From JAGVPT01 sp964384415 (GTDB lineage Bacteria > Bacteroidota > Ignavibacteria > UBA10030 > UBA8401), in NCBI GenBank assembly GCA_964384415.1, contig CAYLMV010000019.1, positions 1 to 44,021 of the forward strand: a DNA stretch of 44,021 nucleotides. Reading direction: 5' to 3'. The translations under genes and the position numbers were made by a program. The first letter of the stretch is position 1; the number at the start of each line of letters is the position of its first letter. Positions 8,367 to 15,959 of the stretch are shown here, in pieces. Under the pieces are notes generated by a model. The model made no database searches, was not told the DNA's origin, and worked only from the letters and a program-made list of their open reading frames with translations.

Positions 8367-10331
8367 TTACTCTTCTGCTTGCTTCGATTTTTCGTATTCG
8401 AGAATGATTTTTTCGGCAACTTCGTGCGGAACTTCTTCATAATGCGAGAATTTCTGTTTATGGATTCCGCGTCCCTGCGTCATGGACCGGAGCGTCGTGG
8501 AATACCGGTAGAGTTCTTTCAGGGGCACAAGCGCCTTGATGATCTGGTGAGCGCTGTCGGAATCCATTCCAAGAATTTTTCCTCTCCGGCTGGAAAGATC
8601 TCCCATCACATCTCCCATATGCTCTTCGGGCACCATCACCTCGACTTCGTAGAGCGGCTCGAGCAGGATCGGCCTCGCCTCTTTGAACCCTTTGCGGAAA
8701 GCCATCTTTCCGGCGATCTTGAACGACATCTCGTCCGAATCAACGTCGTGGTACGAGCCGTAATGGAGAGTGGTCTTCACGTCGACGACCTGGTATCCCG
8801 CAATAACGCCGGTCGTCATCGCATCGATGACGCCCTTTTCAACCGCCGGAACAAACCTCCCCGGCACCACGCCGCCGACGATGGCATCTTCAAACTCAAA
8901 TCCGCTGCCGCGCTGTGTCGGTTCAATTTTTAGATGCACATGCCCGTACTGGCCGCGGCCTCCGGACTGTTTTTTGTGTTTGTACTCTGCGTCGGGCACA
9001 ACTCCTTTGATCGTCTCTTTGTACGGAATGCGCGGCTCGACCACATCCACCTCGACCCCGAATTTTTCTTTCAGACGCTTCACGACGATAGCGAGATGGA
9101 GTTCCCCCTGGCCTTGAATAACGGTCTGTTTGGTTTCGGGGTCGTAGTGAACAATAAACGTCGGATCTTCTTCGTGGAGAGAGTGAAGACCCGAGCCAAT
9201 TTTGTCTTCTTCGCCTTTCGACTTCGGCAGGATCGCATTCGCGATGACAGGGTCGGGGAATGCCACCGGCGTGTAGGTGATCGGGAGATTCTTCGCACTG
9301 AGGGTGTTGTTGGTGTGGGTGTCTTTCAATTTCACCACCGCTCCCAGATCGCCGGCGTTCAGTTTGGTGACTTCCTTTCGCTCGCGTCCATTCATAACAA
9401 ATATTTGACCTAGCCGCTCGGATTTGCCGTTCGACTCATTGACAAGGTCCATCCCTGCCGTGACAGATCCGGTCATGACCTTGAAAAACGACAACTCTCC
9501 CACGTGCGGTTCGGATACGGTTTTGAAAACAAAAAGAGACGGACCGGCCGCCGGATCGATTTTCACCTCCATCTCTTTTTTGGAATTGGGATCAATTCCT
9601 TTCGCCATCCCCCGCTCTGTGGGAGCCGGACAATATTTGATTACGAAATTCAGAACATTCAGCACGCCGATATTCAGCACGGGCGATGCTGCAAAGACGG
9701 GAAACACTTTCCGCTCTGCGATTCCCCTTCTCAGACCGATTCGGATGTCGTCGTCAGACAACGTTCCGCTCTCGAAAAATTTATCGAGAAGTTTTTCGTC
9801 GGATTCGGCAATTTTTTCTATCAGCTCTTCGTGGAGATGCGACGCGCGCTCCTGCAGCTCGGCAGGGACCGGCTCCTCCGTGGGCTTTCCGTTCGTGGAA
9901 GGTACATATTTGAGGAGCTTCATGTTGAGGACATCGACGATGCCCGTAATGCCGGGTCCAGTGCTGACGGGAAACGTTACCGTGACGACATCGTTCGAAA
10001 ACCGGTTCTTCAAACCGTTCACGGTGGCGTCGAAGTCGAGATTATCGTGGTCGATCTTTGTGATGATGAAGAGCGAAGGGAGAGCATATTCTTCCACNNN
10101 NNNNNNNNNNNNNNNNNNNNNNNNNNNNNNNNNNNNNNNNNNNNNNNNNNNNNNNNNNNNNNNNNNNNNNNNNNNNNNNNNNNNNNNNNNNNNNNNNTGA
10201 CGGTTTGTCGCTCCTGTCGCAAACAGCGCCGCTTCCGCGAACGACGTTTTTCCCGAGCCTCCATGACCGATCAGCGCGACGGATCGTACGGCGTTCGAGA
10301 CATATTCTTTTTGTATAGGATGCTGGCTCAC
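8367..10331 (-). CDS. EF-G-like translational GTPase (EF-G-2 type), interrupted by an assembly gap
   Basis: The P-loop reads GHGGSGKTSF rather than GHIDAGKTT, and the G4 motif is TKIDHD rather than NKMD. Both are marks of the second, divergent EF-G group and not of canonical fusA. The remaining domains are complete through the C-terminal domain (EEHMGDVMGDLSSRRGKILG; TTLRSMTQGRGIHKQKFSHYEEVP). An AAGGAG at 10338-10343 abuts TTG 10337, too close to serve it; GTG 10331 is six bases away and is the better start. The 100 N at 10098-10197 remove switch I, switch II and G3. From the P-loop Lys to the G4 Lys only about 64 residues are shown, against roughly 115 in the family, so the true gap is probably near 250 bases. 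Its role in the ribosome cycle is unproven for this group. Confidence 0.88.
   Translation of the reverse strand: MSQHPIQKEYVSNAVRSVALIGHGGSGKTSFAEAALFATGATNRXXXXXXXXXXXXXXXXXXXXXXXXXXXXXXXXXXVEEYALPSLFIITKIDHDNLDFDATVNGLKNRFSNDVVTVTFPVSTGPGITGIVDVLNMKLLKYVPSTNGKPTEEPVPAELQERASHLHEELIEKIAESDEKLLDKFFESGTLSDDDIRIGLRRGIAERKVFPVFAASPVLNIGVLNVLNFVIKYCPAPTERGMAKGIDPNSKKEMEVKIDPAAGPSLFVFKTVSEPHVGELSFFKVMTGSVTAGMDLVNESNGKSERLGQIFVMNGRERKEVTKLNAGDLGAVVKLKDTHTNNTLSAKNLPITYTPVAFPDPVIANAILPKSKGEEDKIGSGLHSLHEEDPTFIVHYDPETKQTVIQGQGELHLAIVVKRLKEKFGVEVDVVEPRIPYKETIKGVVPDAEYKHKKQSGGRGQYGHVHLKIEPTQRGSGFEFEDAIVGGVVPGRFVPAVEKGVIDAMTTGVIAGYQVVDVKTTLHYGSYHDVDSDEMSFKIAGKMAFRKGFKEARPILLEPLYEVEVMVPEEHMGDVMGDLSSRRGKILGMDSDSAHQIIKALVPLKELYRYSTTLRSMTQGRGIHKQKFSHYEEVPHEVAEKIILEYEKSKQAEE
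10098..10197. other. Assembly gap (100 N) inside the EF-G-like gene
   Basis: Exactly 100 N, like the other two gaps in the window, so a placeholder of unknown true length. Family spacing between the flanking GTPase motifs suggests about 150 more bases than shown. Confidence 0.98.
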
Positions 10332-10337
10332 ATTCAA

Positions 10338-10343
10338 CTCCTT
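10338..10343 (-). promoter_or_regulatory. Ribosome binding site that sets the EF-G-like start
   Basis: AAGGAG on the minus strand ends directly against a TTG codon (10337) and six bases before an in-frame GTG (10331). Normal spacing favours the GTG. Confidence 0.6.
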
Positions 10344-10477
10344 ATTTTTTTGCGCATGGTATCCGGATGAGAAGATCCAACCGCGGCGGTGCGAGACGGC
10401 AAGAAATTACTCTCCCGTGGATGGAAAAAGAAACGGAGGCGTGTGAGAATAACCCTCACAGCGTGAAGAGCGGTGAA

Positions 10478-10864
10478 TTACCCACGCAGGCGATTAATGA
10501 ATGCGGCAATGCCACGCACGACCGAACCGACGATGCCGGCAACTTCGAGCACAGGGGCTTCAACGCGCTCCTGCACTCGGCGTTCAAACTCAACAATATT
10601 GTCCGCAATCTCCTTGATCGATTGAACAGAGCTCTTGACGATCGTCATTTGGTCATCGACGTTTGCCGTGATGGAGCGAAGCTTTGAGGTAATGACCTCC
10701 AGATTCTCCAGTACCGGGATCACCCGCACGCTGACTTCTTTGACATCGGTTTCAATATGCCCGAGAATGGATCGCACTTTGGTCAATACGACGACGAGGT
10801 ACACTGCGAGAGCTGACAACGACAGCACCAGGATTATCTGGGCTATCATGAAGAGAGAGTTCAC
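10478..10864 (-). CDS. DUF948 family membrane-anchored protein
   Basis: The 128-residue protein has one N-terminal membrane segment (residues 5-28) followed by a long amphipathic helical region (about 30-110) with heptad-like spacing of V, I and L, as in DUF948 proteins. No catalytic motif is present and the function of the family is unknown. The start is GTG at 10864 with GGAG eight bases upstream. It lies 34 bases after the YtxH gene, and this pair (YtxH plus DUF948) often occurs together, suggesting a joint role at the inner membrane. A weak hairpin (TGTGAG/CTCACA, 10442-10460) follows the gene. Confidence 0.75.
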   Translation of the reverse strand: MNSLFMIAQIILVLSLSALAVYLVVVLTKVRSILGHIETDVKEVSVRVIPVLENLEVITSKLRSITANVDDQMTIVKSSVQSIKEIADNIVEFERRVQERVEAPVLEVAGIVGSVVRGIAAFINRLRG

Positions 10865-10898
10865 GGGGATCTCCGCTTATTGAAAGACAAGGATCTTA

Positions 10899-11291
10899 CT
10901 ACGATTTGTTCTTTTCGCCCCGGTATGCATCGGCTCCGGCCCGGACAGCACTCTTAATCTTCGTCTCTTCCGAACCGACACGTTCCTTGGCGTCCGAGAG
11001 AATCTTTTCCGCATCGCCGAGGAGCGATTCTGCCCGTTTCCTCGCTTCGGTGATCAAGTTCTCCGACCGCTTCTTCCCTTCATTAATGATGTCGACAGCC
11101 TTCGATTTTGCTACGTTGATATAGCTTTCGGCGTCATCCATGATCTCGCCCGCCTTATTCTTGATATCGGCGCGCAGTTCTTTTCCCGGCTTCGGTGCAT
11201 ACAGCAACGCCACCAGGGCGCCGATCACTCCTCCGGCAAGCAGGCCGATCACAAGGCCCTTTCTCATTCCATTATCTTCTTCGACAGACAT
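10899..11291 (-). CDS. YtxH domain-containing protein
   Basis: The 130-residue product has the YtxH signature at its N-terminus: a glycine-rich membrane segment followed by APKPGKELR (MRKGLVIGLLAGGVIGALVA, then LLYAPKPGKELR). A long, charged, probably coiled-coil tail with alternating Lys/Glu and Ala follows. Family members are small stress-associated membrane proteins without known enzymatic activity. The start ATG 11291 has a good GGAGG five bases upstream. It is the first gene after an assembly gap and is followed by the DUF948 gene in the same direction. Confidence 0.85.
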   Translation of the reverse strand: MSVEEDNGMRKGLVIGLLAGGVIGALVALLYAPKPGKELRADIKNKAGEIMDDAESYINVAKSKAVDIINEGKKRSENLITEARKRAESLLGDAEKILSDAKERVGSEETKIKSAVRAGADAYRGEKNKS

Positions 11292-11332
11292 TGAGTCCTC
11301 CGCAATAATCTAGTTTCAGAGCATCGTACAAA

Positions 11333-11432
11333 NNNNNNNNNNNNNNNNNNNNNNNNNNNNNNNNNNNNNNNNNNNNNNNNNNNNNNNNNNNNNNNNNNNN
11401 NNNNNNNNNNNNNNNNNNNNNNNNNNNNNNNN
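11333..11432. other. Assembly gap (100 N) between the mini ribosomal protein and the YtxH gene
   Basis: Exactly 100 N. The gap begins one base past the stop codon of the 31-residue ribosomal protein gene, so any terminator, promoter or additional gene here is hidden. Confidence 0.98.
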
Positions 11433-11433
11433 A

Positions 11434-11529
11434 CTATCGGATCTTCTTCTTGTGACGCATCTTGCGCAGTCGTTTCTTTCTTTTGTGAGTCGCCATTTTA
11501 TGGCGTTTACGTTTCTTTCCGCTAGGCAT
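11434..11529 (-). CDS. Mini ribosomal protein, mS38/COX24 (AURKAIP1) type, 31 residues
   Basis: A 31-codon gene from ATG 11529 to TAG 11434 encodes an extremely basic peptide starting MPSGKKRKRHKMATHKRKK and ending RHKKKIR. It matches the short proteins of Bacteroidota and Chlorobi labelled AURKAIP1/COX24 domain proteins, related to mitochondrial small-subunit protein mS38. It presumably binds rRNA in the small subunit. AAGGAGGG lies about ten bases upstream of the ATG, a strong Shine-Dalgarno. It follows the zinc-ribbon/TPR gene by 21 bases, so it is probably the last visible gene of the sppA-HU unit. It is easily missed because of its length. Confidence 0.85.
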   Translation of the reverse strand: MPSGKKRKRHKMATHKRKKRLRKMRHKKKIR

Positions 11530-11550
11530 GCGAACTGCCCTCCTTGGAGA

Positions 11551-12429
11551 TTATGGTTTGATGGTAGAGTGTTGTGTAAGGATCTGTTGTGCGCGCTGGC
11601 CGATCTGGGTGCCGGGATTTATCTCGACCGCCTTCTTGAACCACTCGTTCGAGAGAGCAAGATTTCCCTGGTTCAGGGTCACGATACCGAGATTGAACAT
11701 TGCCATTTGGTGTTTCGGATCGACCGTGAGCGCTTTCTGCATTTCCTTGAGTGCTGTCGGCGAATCGCCGCTTTCATAATAGCATATCCCCATGTCGACG
11801 CGTGCATCCGCATCCCTGGGTTTGAGCTGCAGATACTTCTGGTATGTAGCGATCGCCCGCGGCATAAACTTTGCGTCGTGAAGCGCATTCGCCAGATGGA
11901 GCAGCGCTTCTGCATCCCGCGGATTTGCGTCAACGCTTTTCTGGAGCGCTTCGATGTCGGCGACGAGGGTCGGACTGACAGCAGGTGCGGCGTTCGATTC
12001 AGCCGCCTGCTCCTGGGCCGGGACTTCTTTGGGCGAATTGCGGAACACCGCGATGGCGGCCAACACTGCGATGACAATGATTCCCGCGATCGATAACACC
12101 TGCCATGACTCAAGCTTTTTTCCGCCGGGAGTTTTTCTTTCCGACTTGCGCTGGGAATCGGTGGTCTTCTTCCCCGCCGATCCTCTCGCTAGCAGCGCCG
12201 CCGCAGAATCCGCAAGCTGAGTGCCGCACCCGCTGCACACGGTATTGACCGACGCGTTTTGGATCCCACACGAGGGGCAAATGACTATCGACGGCGTCAC
12301 CGGCTTTTCATCGGATGCGGCGGGTTCAGAATCCCATCGTACGGCGGTTCCGCACTTCGCGCAAAATTTGTCGTTGAGGGAGAGCGGCGCTCCGCAACTT
12401 CCGCATGAGATAGTGGGTTTTACAGGCAC
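11551..12429 (-). CDS. Double zinc-ribbon, membrane-anchored TPR protein
   Basis: The 292-residue protein has two four-cysteine zinc ribbons (C9, C12, C23, C26 and C51, C54, C65, C68), a charged linker, one membrane segment at about 109-130, and a C-terminal domain (about 155-285) of roughly three to four tetratricopeptide repeats with the usual A/Y/G spacing (DADARVDMGICYYESGDSPT; MAMFNLGIVTLNQGNLALSN). The topology suggests cytoplasmic ribbons and a periplasmic TPR domain for protein contacts; no enzymatic motif is seen. The start is GTG 12429 with AAGGA upstream. It lies 21 bases after the HU gene and 21 bases before the mini ribosomal protein gene. Its specific function is unknown. Confidence 0.8.
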   Translation of the reverse strand: MPVKPTISCGSCGAPLSLNDKFCAKCGTAVRWDSEPAASDEKPVTPSIVICPSCGIQNASVNTVCSGCGTQLADSAAALLARGSAGKKTTDSQRKSERKTPGGKKLESWQVLSIAGIIVIAVLAAIAVFRNSPKEVPAQEQAAESNAAPAVSPTLVADIEALQKSVDANPRDAEALLHLANALHDAKFMPRAIATYQKYLQLKPRDADARVDMGICYYESGDSPTALKEMQKALTVDPKHQMAMFNLGIVTLNQGNLALSNEWFKKAVEINPGTQIGQRAQQILTQHSTIKP

Positions 12430-12450
12430 ATTTCTTCCTTCGTGGATTAC

Positions 12451-12747
12451 TTAGCCGAGGGTCTTCTTGAGGTTCTCGTTGACGATCGATTTCAGATCCT
12501 TCGATACCTTAAAGATTGGAACGTAGTGCTCATCAACCTGTACCTGTTCTCCGGTACGAGGATTTCGGGCCACTCTCCCTTTTCGTTTCTTCACTTTGAA
12601 ACTCCCGAAGCCGCGGATCTCGATATTTTTGCCGTCGCGCAGCGAGGCGATAACAGTTTGAATAAATCCGTCTACGACCGCCTCTGTCTCAACTTTCGTC
12701 AATCCCGTGCCCGACGCAATAACGTCCACGATGTCTGCTTTGGTCAA
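12451..12747 (-). CDS. HU/IHF family DNA-binding protein
   Basis: The 98-residue product has the complete HU fold: N-terminal helices (TKADIVDVIASGTGLTK) and the beta-arm with IEIRGFGSFKVKKRKGR and ARNPRTGEQVQV, whose Arg-Asn-Pro intercalates into the minor groove. It would bind and bend DNA as a dimer and help organise the nucleoid. The start is TTG at 12747, supported by AGGAGA with a six-base spacer and by the exact length of the family. It sits 18 bases after sppA and is probably transcribed from the consensus promoter in front of sppA. Confidence 0.95.
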   Translation of the reverse strand: MTKADIVDVIASGTGLTKVETEAVVDGFIQTVIASLRDGKNIEIRGFGSFKVKKRKGRVARNPRTGEQVQVDEHYVPIFKVSKDLKSIVNENLKKTLG

Positions 12748-12765
12748 GTGCGTTCTCCTGTGCTG

Positions 12766-13668
12766 TTACGGTTGTGTAAGTTTGTACTGCAACAACGGCT
12801 GATGCAGAAAATTTTGCTTAAGATCGACGATCTGATCCGTAACGCTCCCAAACAGCATATCGGAAAGCCGTTCCCTTTTTCTTTCCTTCACGATCTTAGG
12901 CGTGCCGTGAATATTTGCCAGATGGGCGGCGAGTGAAATCGCGTCTTCATAGGTTCCCAGGGTGTCCACAAGGTGCTCTTCGAACGCTTTCCGGCCGGTG
13001 TAAATTCTGCCGTCGGCAAGCCTCCTGGCGGCATCATGGGAGAGATTCCGCTCTTTCTCGACGACATGCAGGAACTGTTGATAGACGTCATCAATTGTTT
13101 CCTGAAAATACTTCTTCTCGTCATCTGTCATTTCGCGGTACGGATTCCCGGTATCTTTGAACTTGCCGCTCTTGACGGTGGTCGTTCCGACTCCGACCTT
13201 CCCCATCAGCTGGTTGAAGTTCATGAACTGAGAAATCACACCGATGCTCCCGGTGACAGTCCCCGGGTTTGCCATAATCTTGTCGGCCCCGCAGGAAACG
13301 TAATACCCTCCGCTCGCCGCGACAGCTCCCATCGACACGACGACCGGCTTACCGCTCTCGCGCGTCTTCTTCACTTCCTCATAAATTTCCTGACTCGCCG
13401 CGACACCGCCGCCCGGCGACTCCACGCGGAAGACGATTCCTTTGACCGAGGGACTTTCCCGATACTTTTTGAATTGCCGTACGATATTCTCGGATGAGAT
13501 GATCTCTTCCTTCAGCTCGACGATCGCGATCGTACCGCCCGAACCCCCCGTGGATTCTTCGTCGTTGTCAGAGGAGAAAACGTAATAGAGGATTGTCCCC
13601 CAAAAAAGGATAAAGATGACAAAAATCGTCCCGATCCCGGCAAGTACCCATTTGGTCGTCTTTGTCAT
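12766..13668 (-). CDS. sppA: Signal peptide peptidase SppA, short form (family S49)
   Basis: The 300-residue protein has one N-terminal membrane segment (residues 8-30) and a single S49 domain, as in Gram-positive type SppA, not the doubled E. coli form. The catalytic pair can be placed: Ser119 in GAVAASGGYY and Lys171 in SGKFKDTG, 52 residues apart, the same spacing as in Bacillus SppA. It would degrade cleaved signal peptides in or at the membrane. The start ATG 13668 lies about 38 bases downstream of the predicted transcription start of a consensus promoter. It is the first gene of a unit with HU, the zinc-ribbon/TPR protein and the mini ribosomal protein. Confidence 0.93.
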   Translation of the reverse strand: MTKTTKWVLAGIGTIFVIFILFWGTILYYVFSSDNDEESTGGSGGTIAIVELKEEIISSENIVRQFKKYRESPSVKGIVFRVESPGGGVAASQEIYEEVKKTRESGKPVVVSMGAVAASGGYYVSCGADKIMANPGTVTGSIGVISQFMNFNQLMGKVGVGTTTVKSGKFKDTGNPYREMTDDEKKYFQETIDDVYQQFLHVVEKERNLSHDAARRLADGRIYTGRKAFEEHLVDTLGTYEDAISLAAHLANIHGTPKIVKERKRERLSDMLFGSVTDQIVDLKQNFLHQPLLQYKLTQP

Positions 13669-13712
13669 CGGCCGAAAACCGGCAGTAAGTGTAAGTTATT
13701 GATAATTATACA

Positions 13713-13741
13713 ATTATATAAAAATGCCAGCCGAATGTCAA
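13713..13741 (-). promoter_or_regulatory. Consensus sigma-70 promoter for sppA-HU unit
   Basis: On the minus strand TTGACA (13741-13736), a 17-base spacer and TATAAT (13718-13713) match the housekeeping consensus at every position. The surrounding sequence is A+T rich. Predicted start of transcription is near 13706. Confidence 0.85.
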
Positions 13742-13758
13742 ATGAATAAAATGGTCTC

Positions 13759-13779
13759 AAAAAGGGCCCATCCGGGTCT
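13759..13779 (-). terminator. Possible weak terminator overlapping the mltG stop
   Basis: On the minus strand CCC-GGAT-GGG with partly paired flanks is followed by TTTTTGAG, overlapping the stop codon of mltG. The stem is short, so confidence is low; it would insulate mltG from the sppA promoter just downstream. Confidence 0.3.
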
Positions 13780-14788
13780 ATTGCCGCTTCGCCATGGCCC
13801 GTGCATGCCGATATACCCGGACGTTGCGAAGGTGCTCTTCATACGTTCGCGCGAATCGATGCCCCCCTGAGCCGTCGGCGACGAAGTAAAGAAAATTACT
13901 CCGCTCGGGATACAACGCAGCGAGAATCGACTTTCGGCCCGGGTTATTGATGGGACCGGGCGGGAGTCCGTAGTTCTGGTAGGTGTTGTACGGAGAGACT
14001 ACTTTCAGATCCTCGTAGAGAAGCCGGCGAGGACCGTCGGGGATGATGAATTGAATTGTCGGGTCGGCCTCGAGTTTCATGTGACGCTTGAGCCGATTGT
14101 AATACAGCCCCGCGATGACCGGGCGTTCACGGTCAAGCACCGTTTCCCCCTCGACGATGGAAGCCATGGCGAGCACCTGATCAATCGTCATATGCATTTC
14201 CCGGGTCCGCCTCTGGAGCGAGTCGGCGAAGAATTTCCGGAACTCCAAAAGCATCTCGCGCACAATCTCTTTTTCATCCAGCTGCCAGTAGAACTCGTAC
14301 GTCTCGGGCAGCAGGAATCCCTCGAGAGACGCCGCTCCGTGATTGCTCAGGCGAATAAGCGAAGTGTCGGAGATCAGCTCCGCCATTTTCGCCGAGTCGA
14401 TGCCGACTTCGCGTTTGAGGATTCTCGCGACCTGTGCGCTCCGCAACCCCTCGTAAATCGTCACCTCGGGATTTGCGGTCGACGTTCCCGTACTGATGGC
14501 GTAGAGAATTCCTCTGTTCGAGACGCCGTTCTGAAAGCTATACTTGCCGATCTTGATCTTGCCACCATACCCGAACAGCCTTCCGCTGATCTTGAAAAGC
14601 ATTGGATGATTGACCAGGCCGGCAGCCGCGAAAGCATCGACAACCTGCGCAAAGCTTTCGCCTCTGCTGACAGTAACAATCATCGGGGAGATTTCAAAGC
14701 TGTTCGATTCCCATAAGAGAAAGTATAATACAACCATGACGGCAAGGAATCCGATCGAACCTGCAAGAATTGCTGCACGGTATGTCAT
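13778..14788 (-). CDS. mltG: Endolytic murein transglycosylase MltG
   Basis: The product has an N-terminal membrane anchor, a LysM-like region and the MltG (YceG) domain. Diagnostic motifs are MASIVEGET with the catalytic Glu (residue 213 from this start), LYYNRLKRHMKLEADPTIQF, and SPYNTYQNYGLPPGPINNPG. It cleaves nascent glycan strands in the periplasm and influences their length. ATG 14788 gives 336 residues and starts five bases after the chorismate mutase stop. An upstream in-frame TTG (14824) would overlap that gene by 32 bases and has a moderate GAGG ahead, so it remains possible. It is the last gene of the tsaD-trpA unit. Confidence 0.92.
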   Translation of the reverse strand: MTYRAAILAGSIGFLAVMVVLYFLLWESNSFEISPMIVTVSRGESFAQVVDAFAAAGLVNHPMLFKISGRLFGYGGKIKIGKYSFQNGVSNRGILYAISTGTSTANPEVTIYEGLRSAQVARILKREVGIDSAKMAELISDTSLIRLSNHGAASLEGFLLPETYEFYWQLDEKEIVREMLLEFRKFFADSLQRRTREMHMTIDQVLAMASIVEGETVLDRERPVIAGLYYNRLKRHMKLEADPTIQFIIPDGPRRLLYEDLKVVSPYNTYQNYGLPPGPINNPGRKSILAALYPERSNFLYFVADGSGGHRFARTYEEHLRNVRVYRHARAMAKRQ

Positions 14789-14792
14789 CCGG

Positions 14793-15089
14793 CTATTTTT
14801 GCGAAGATGGTTTCTTCCGTTCAATCATCGCCTCGCGTTCAAGTCTTCGGGATTCGTCAATAATACGTTCGAACAAACGCTGCAGTGCAGCGTCGGAAAG
14901 GGGTCCTGTGTTGGATTTCAAAATGTTTTCCACAACTTCGTGTTCGCGTTCGGGTGAGTACGCTTCCAAACCAAGCCGCTCTTTTATTTTCCCAATTTCG
15001 TCCGCATACTGCGCCCGGAGATTCAGCATTGCAACGAGTTTCCTGTCGACGTCGTCGATTTTTATTCGCCATTCATCTATTGAGCTCAT
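14793..15089 (-). CDS. Chorismate mutase, AroQ class
   Basis: This 98-residue all-helical protein would convert chorismate to prephenate for phenylalanine and tyrosine synthesis. Active-site residues align by spacing with the E. coli AroQ domain: Arg8, Arg25 and Lys36 correspond to Arg11, Arg28 and Lys39 (RIKIDDVDRKLVAMLNLRAQ, then KIKERLG). It is a free-standing mutase with no fused prephenate dehydratase or dehydrogenase. ATG 15089 is preferred; a TTG four codons upstream (15101) is the alternative. It lies 62 bases after trpA, so two aromatic amino-acid genes are neighbours, and five bases before the preferred mltG start. Confidence 0.85.
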   Translation of the reverse strand: MSSIDEWRIKIDDVDRKLVAMLNLRAQYADEIGKIKERLGLEAYSPEREHEVVENILKSNTGPLSDAALQRLFERIIDESRRLEREAMIERKKPSSQK

Positions 15090-15151
15090 CACAAACCCCA
15101 ATCTGAATGTGGAACCTGAATTCCGCGGCAGCGGCAGCGGCGCCGACGGGA

Positions 15152-15946
15152 TTACGCATCAACAAGCGAAGAGAGAAAAGCTGCGGCCGATTTCGCCGCT
15201 CCGGCGATGCTGGTTTCTTTCTCGATATGCCGCAGCAAGGCAGACCCGACCACCGCGCCGTCGGCGAAACGGCACACTGAGGCGACTTGTTCCCGGTTTG
15301 AAATTCCAAAACCGACGACGAACGGTTTCGTCGTGTTTGCTTTCACCCGCCCGAGGAATGCTTCGAATGCCTTTTGATCGCCGAATGCAGTCCGGGCCCC
15401 CGTCACACCAGTGACAGAAACGCAATAGGTGAAGTCACTTGAGATCGAGTCAAGATACATTATTCGCGAGTCGGGTGTGGTCGGAGCCATTAAGAAAGTG
15501 TTGCTCATCGCCGAGGACAATGAGAGCGATCGCCACTCCTCACTCTCTTCGGGCAGCAAGTCCGGCACGATCATGCCATCAACGCCGCACTCGGCCGCAT
15601 CGCGAAGGAATCTCGCCATCCCATAACGTAGAATAGGATTTACATATCCCATTAAGATGATGGGCAGAGAAGAATGCAGCCGCGCTTCTTTGACTGCTGT
15701 CAACACTCCACCTATCGTCGCTCCGTTTTGAATTGCCGTATGAGAGGAGCGCTGTATTGTTTCGCCGTCGGCGATCGGATCCGAAAAAGGGATTCCCACT
15801 TCGATATGCGTTGCGCCCGCCTTTGCCAGTTCGAGAATCAACGGCACCGTCGCGCCCCGGATCGGAAAATCCGGAGTGATGTATGGGATCAAGGCTTTCT
15901 TGCCCTGGGAGTGCAATGTTTGAAACGCGGTTCGGATTCTGTTCAC
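15152..15946 (-). CDS. trpA: Tryptophan synthase alpha subunit
   Basis: TrpA splits indole-3-glycerol phosphate into indole and glyceraldehyde 3-phosphate and passes indole to TrpB. Starting at GTG 15946 the protein has 264 residues and the catalytic residues fall at Glu49 (HIEVGIPFSD) and Asp60 (PIADGETIQ), exactly the numbering of the classical enzyme; this supports the GTG although longer in-frame starts exist inside tsaD. The phosphate-binding region VVGFGISNREQV and GAVVGSALLRHIE are present. No trpB or other trp gene is in the window, so the gene appears detached from a trp operon. It follows tsaD by 13 bases and is probably co-transcribed with it. Confidence 0.93.
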   Translation of the reverse strand: MNRIRTAFQTLHSQGKKALIPYITPDFPIRGATVPLILELAKAGATHIEVGIPFSDPIADGETIQRSSHTAIQNGATIGGVLTAVKEARLHSSLPIILMGYVNPILRYGMARFLRDAAECGVDGMIVPDLLPEESEEWRSLSLSSAMSNTFLMAPTTPDSRIMYLDSISSDFTYCVSVTGVTGARTAFGDQKAFEAFLGRVKANTTKPFVVGFGISNREQVASVCRFADGAVVGSALLRHIEKETSIAGAAKSAAAFLSSLVDA

Positions 15947-15959
15947 GGGGTTTGGGACT

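Noticed and set aside
8337..10370. Long plus-strand frames opposite the EF-G-like gene (for example 9424-10200 and 8934-9413)
   Set aside because: Antisense shadows; the minus strand carries clear EF-G domains throughout.
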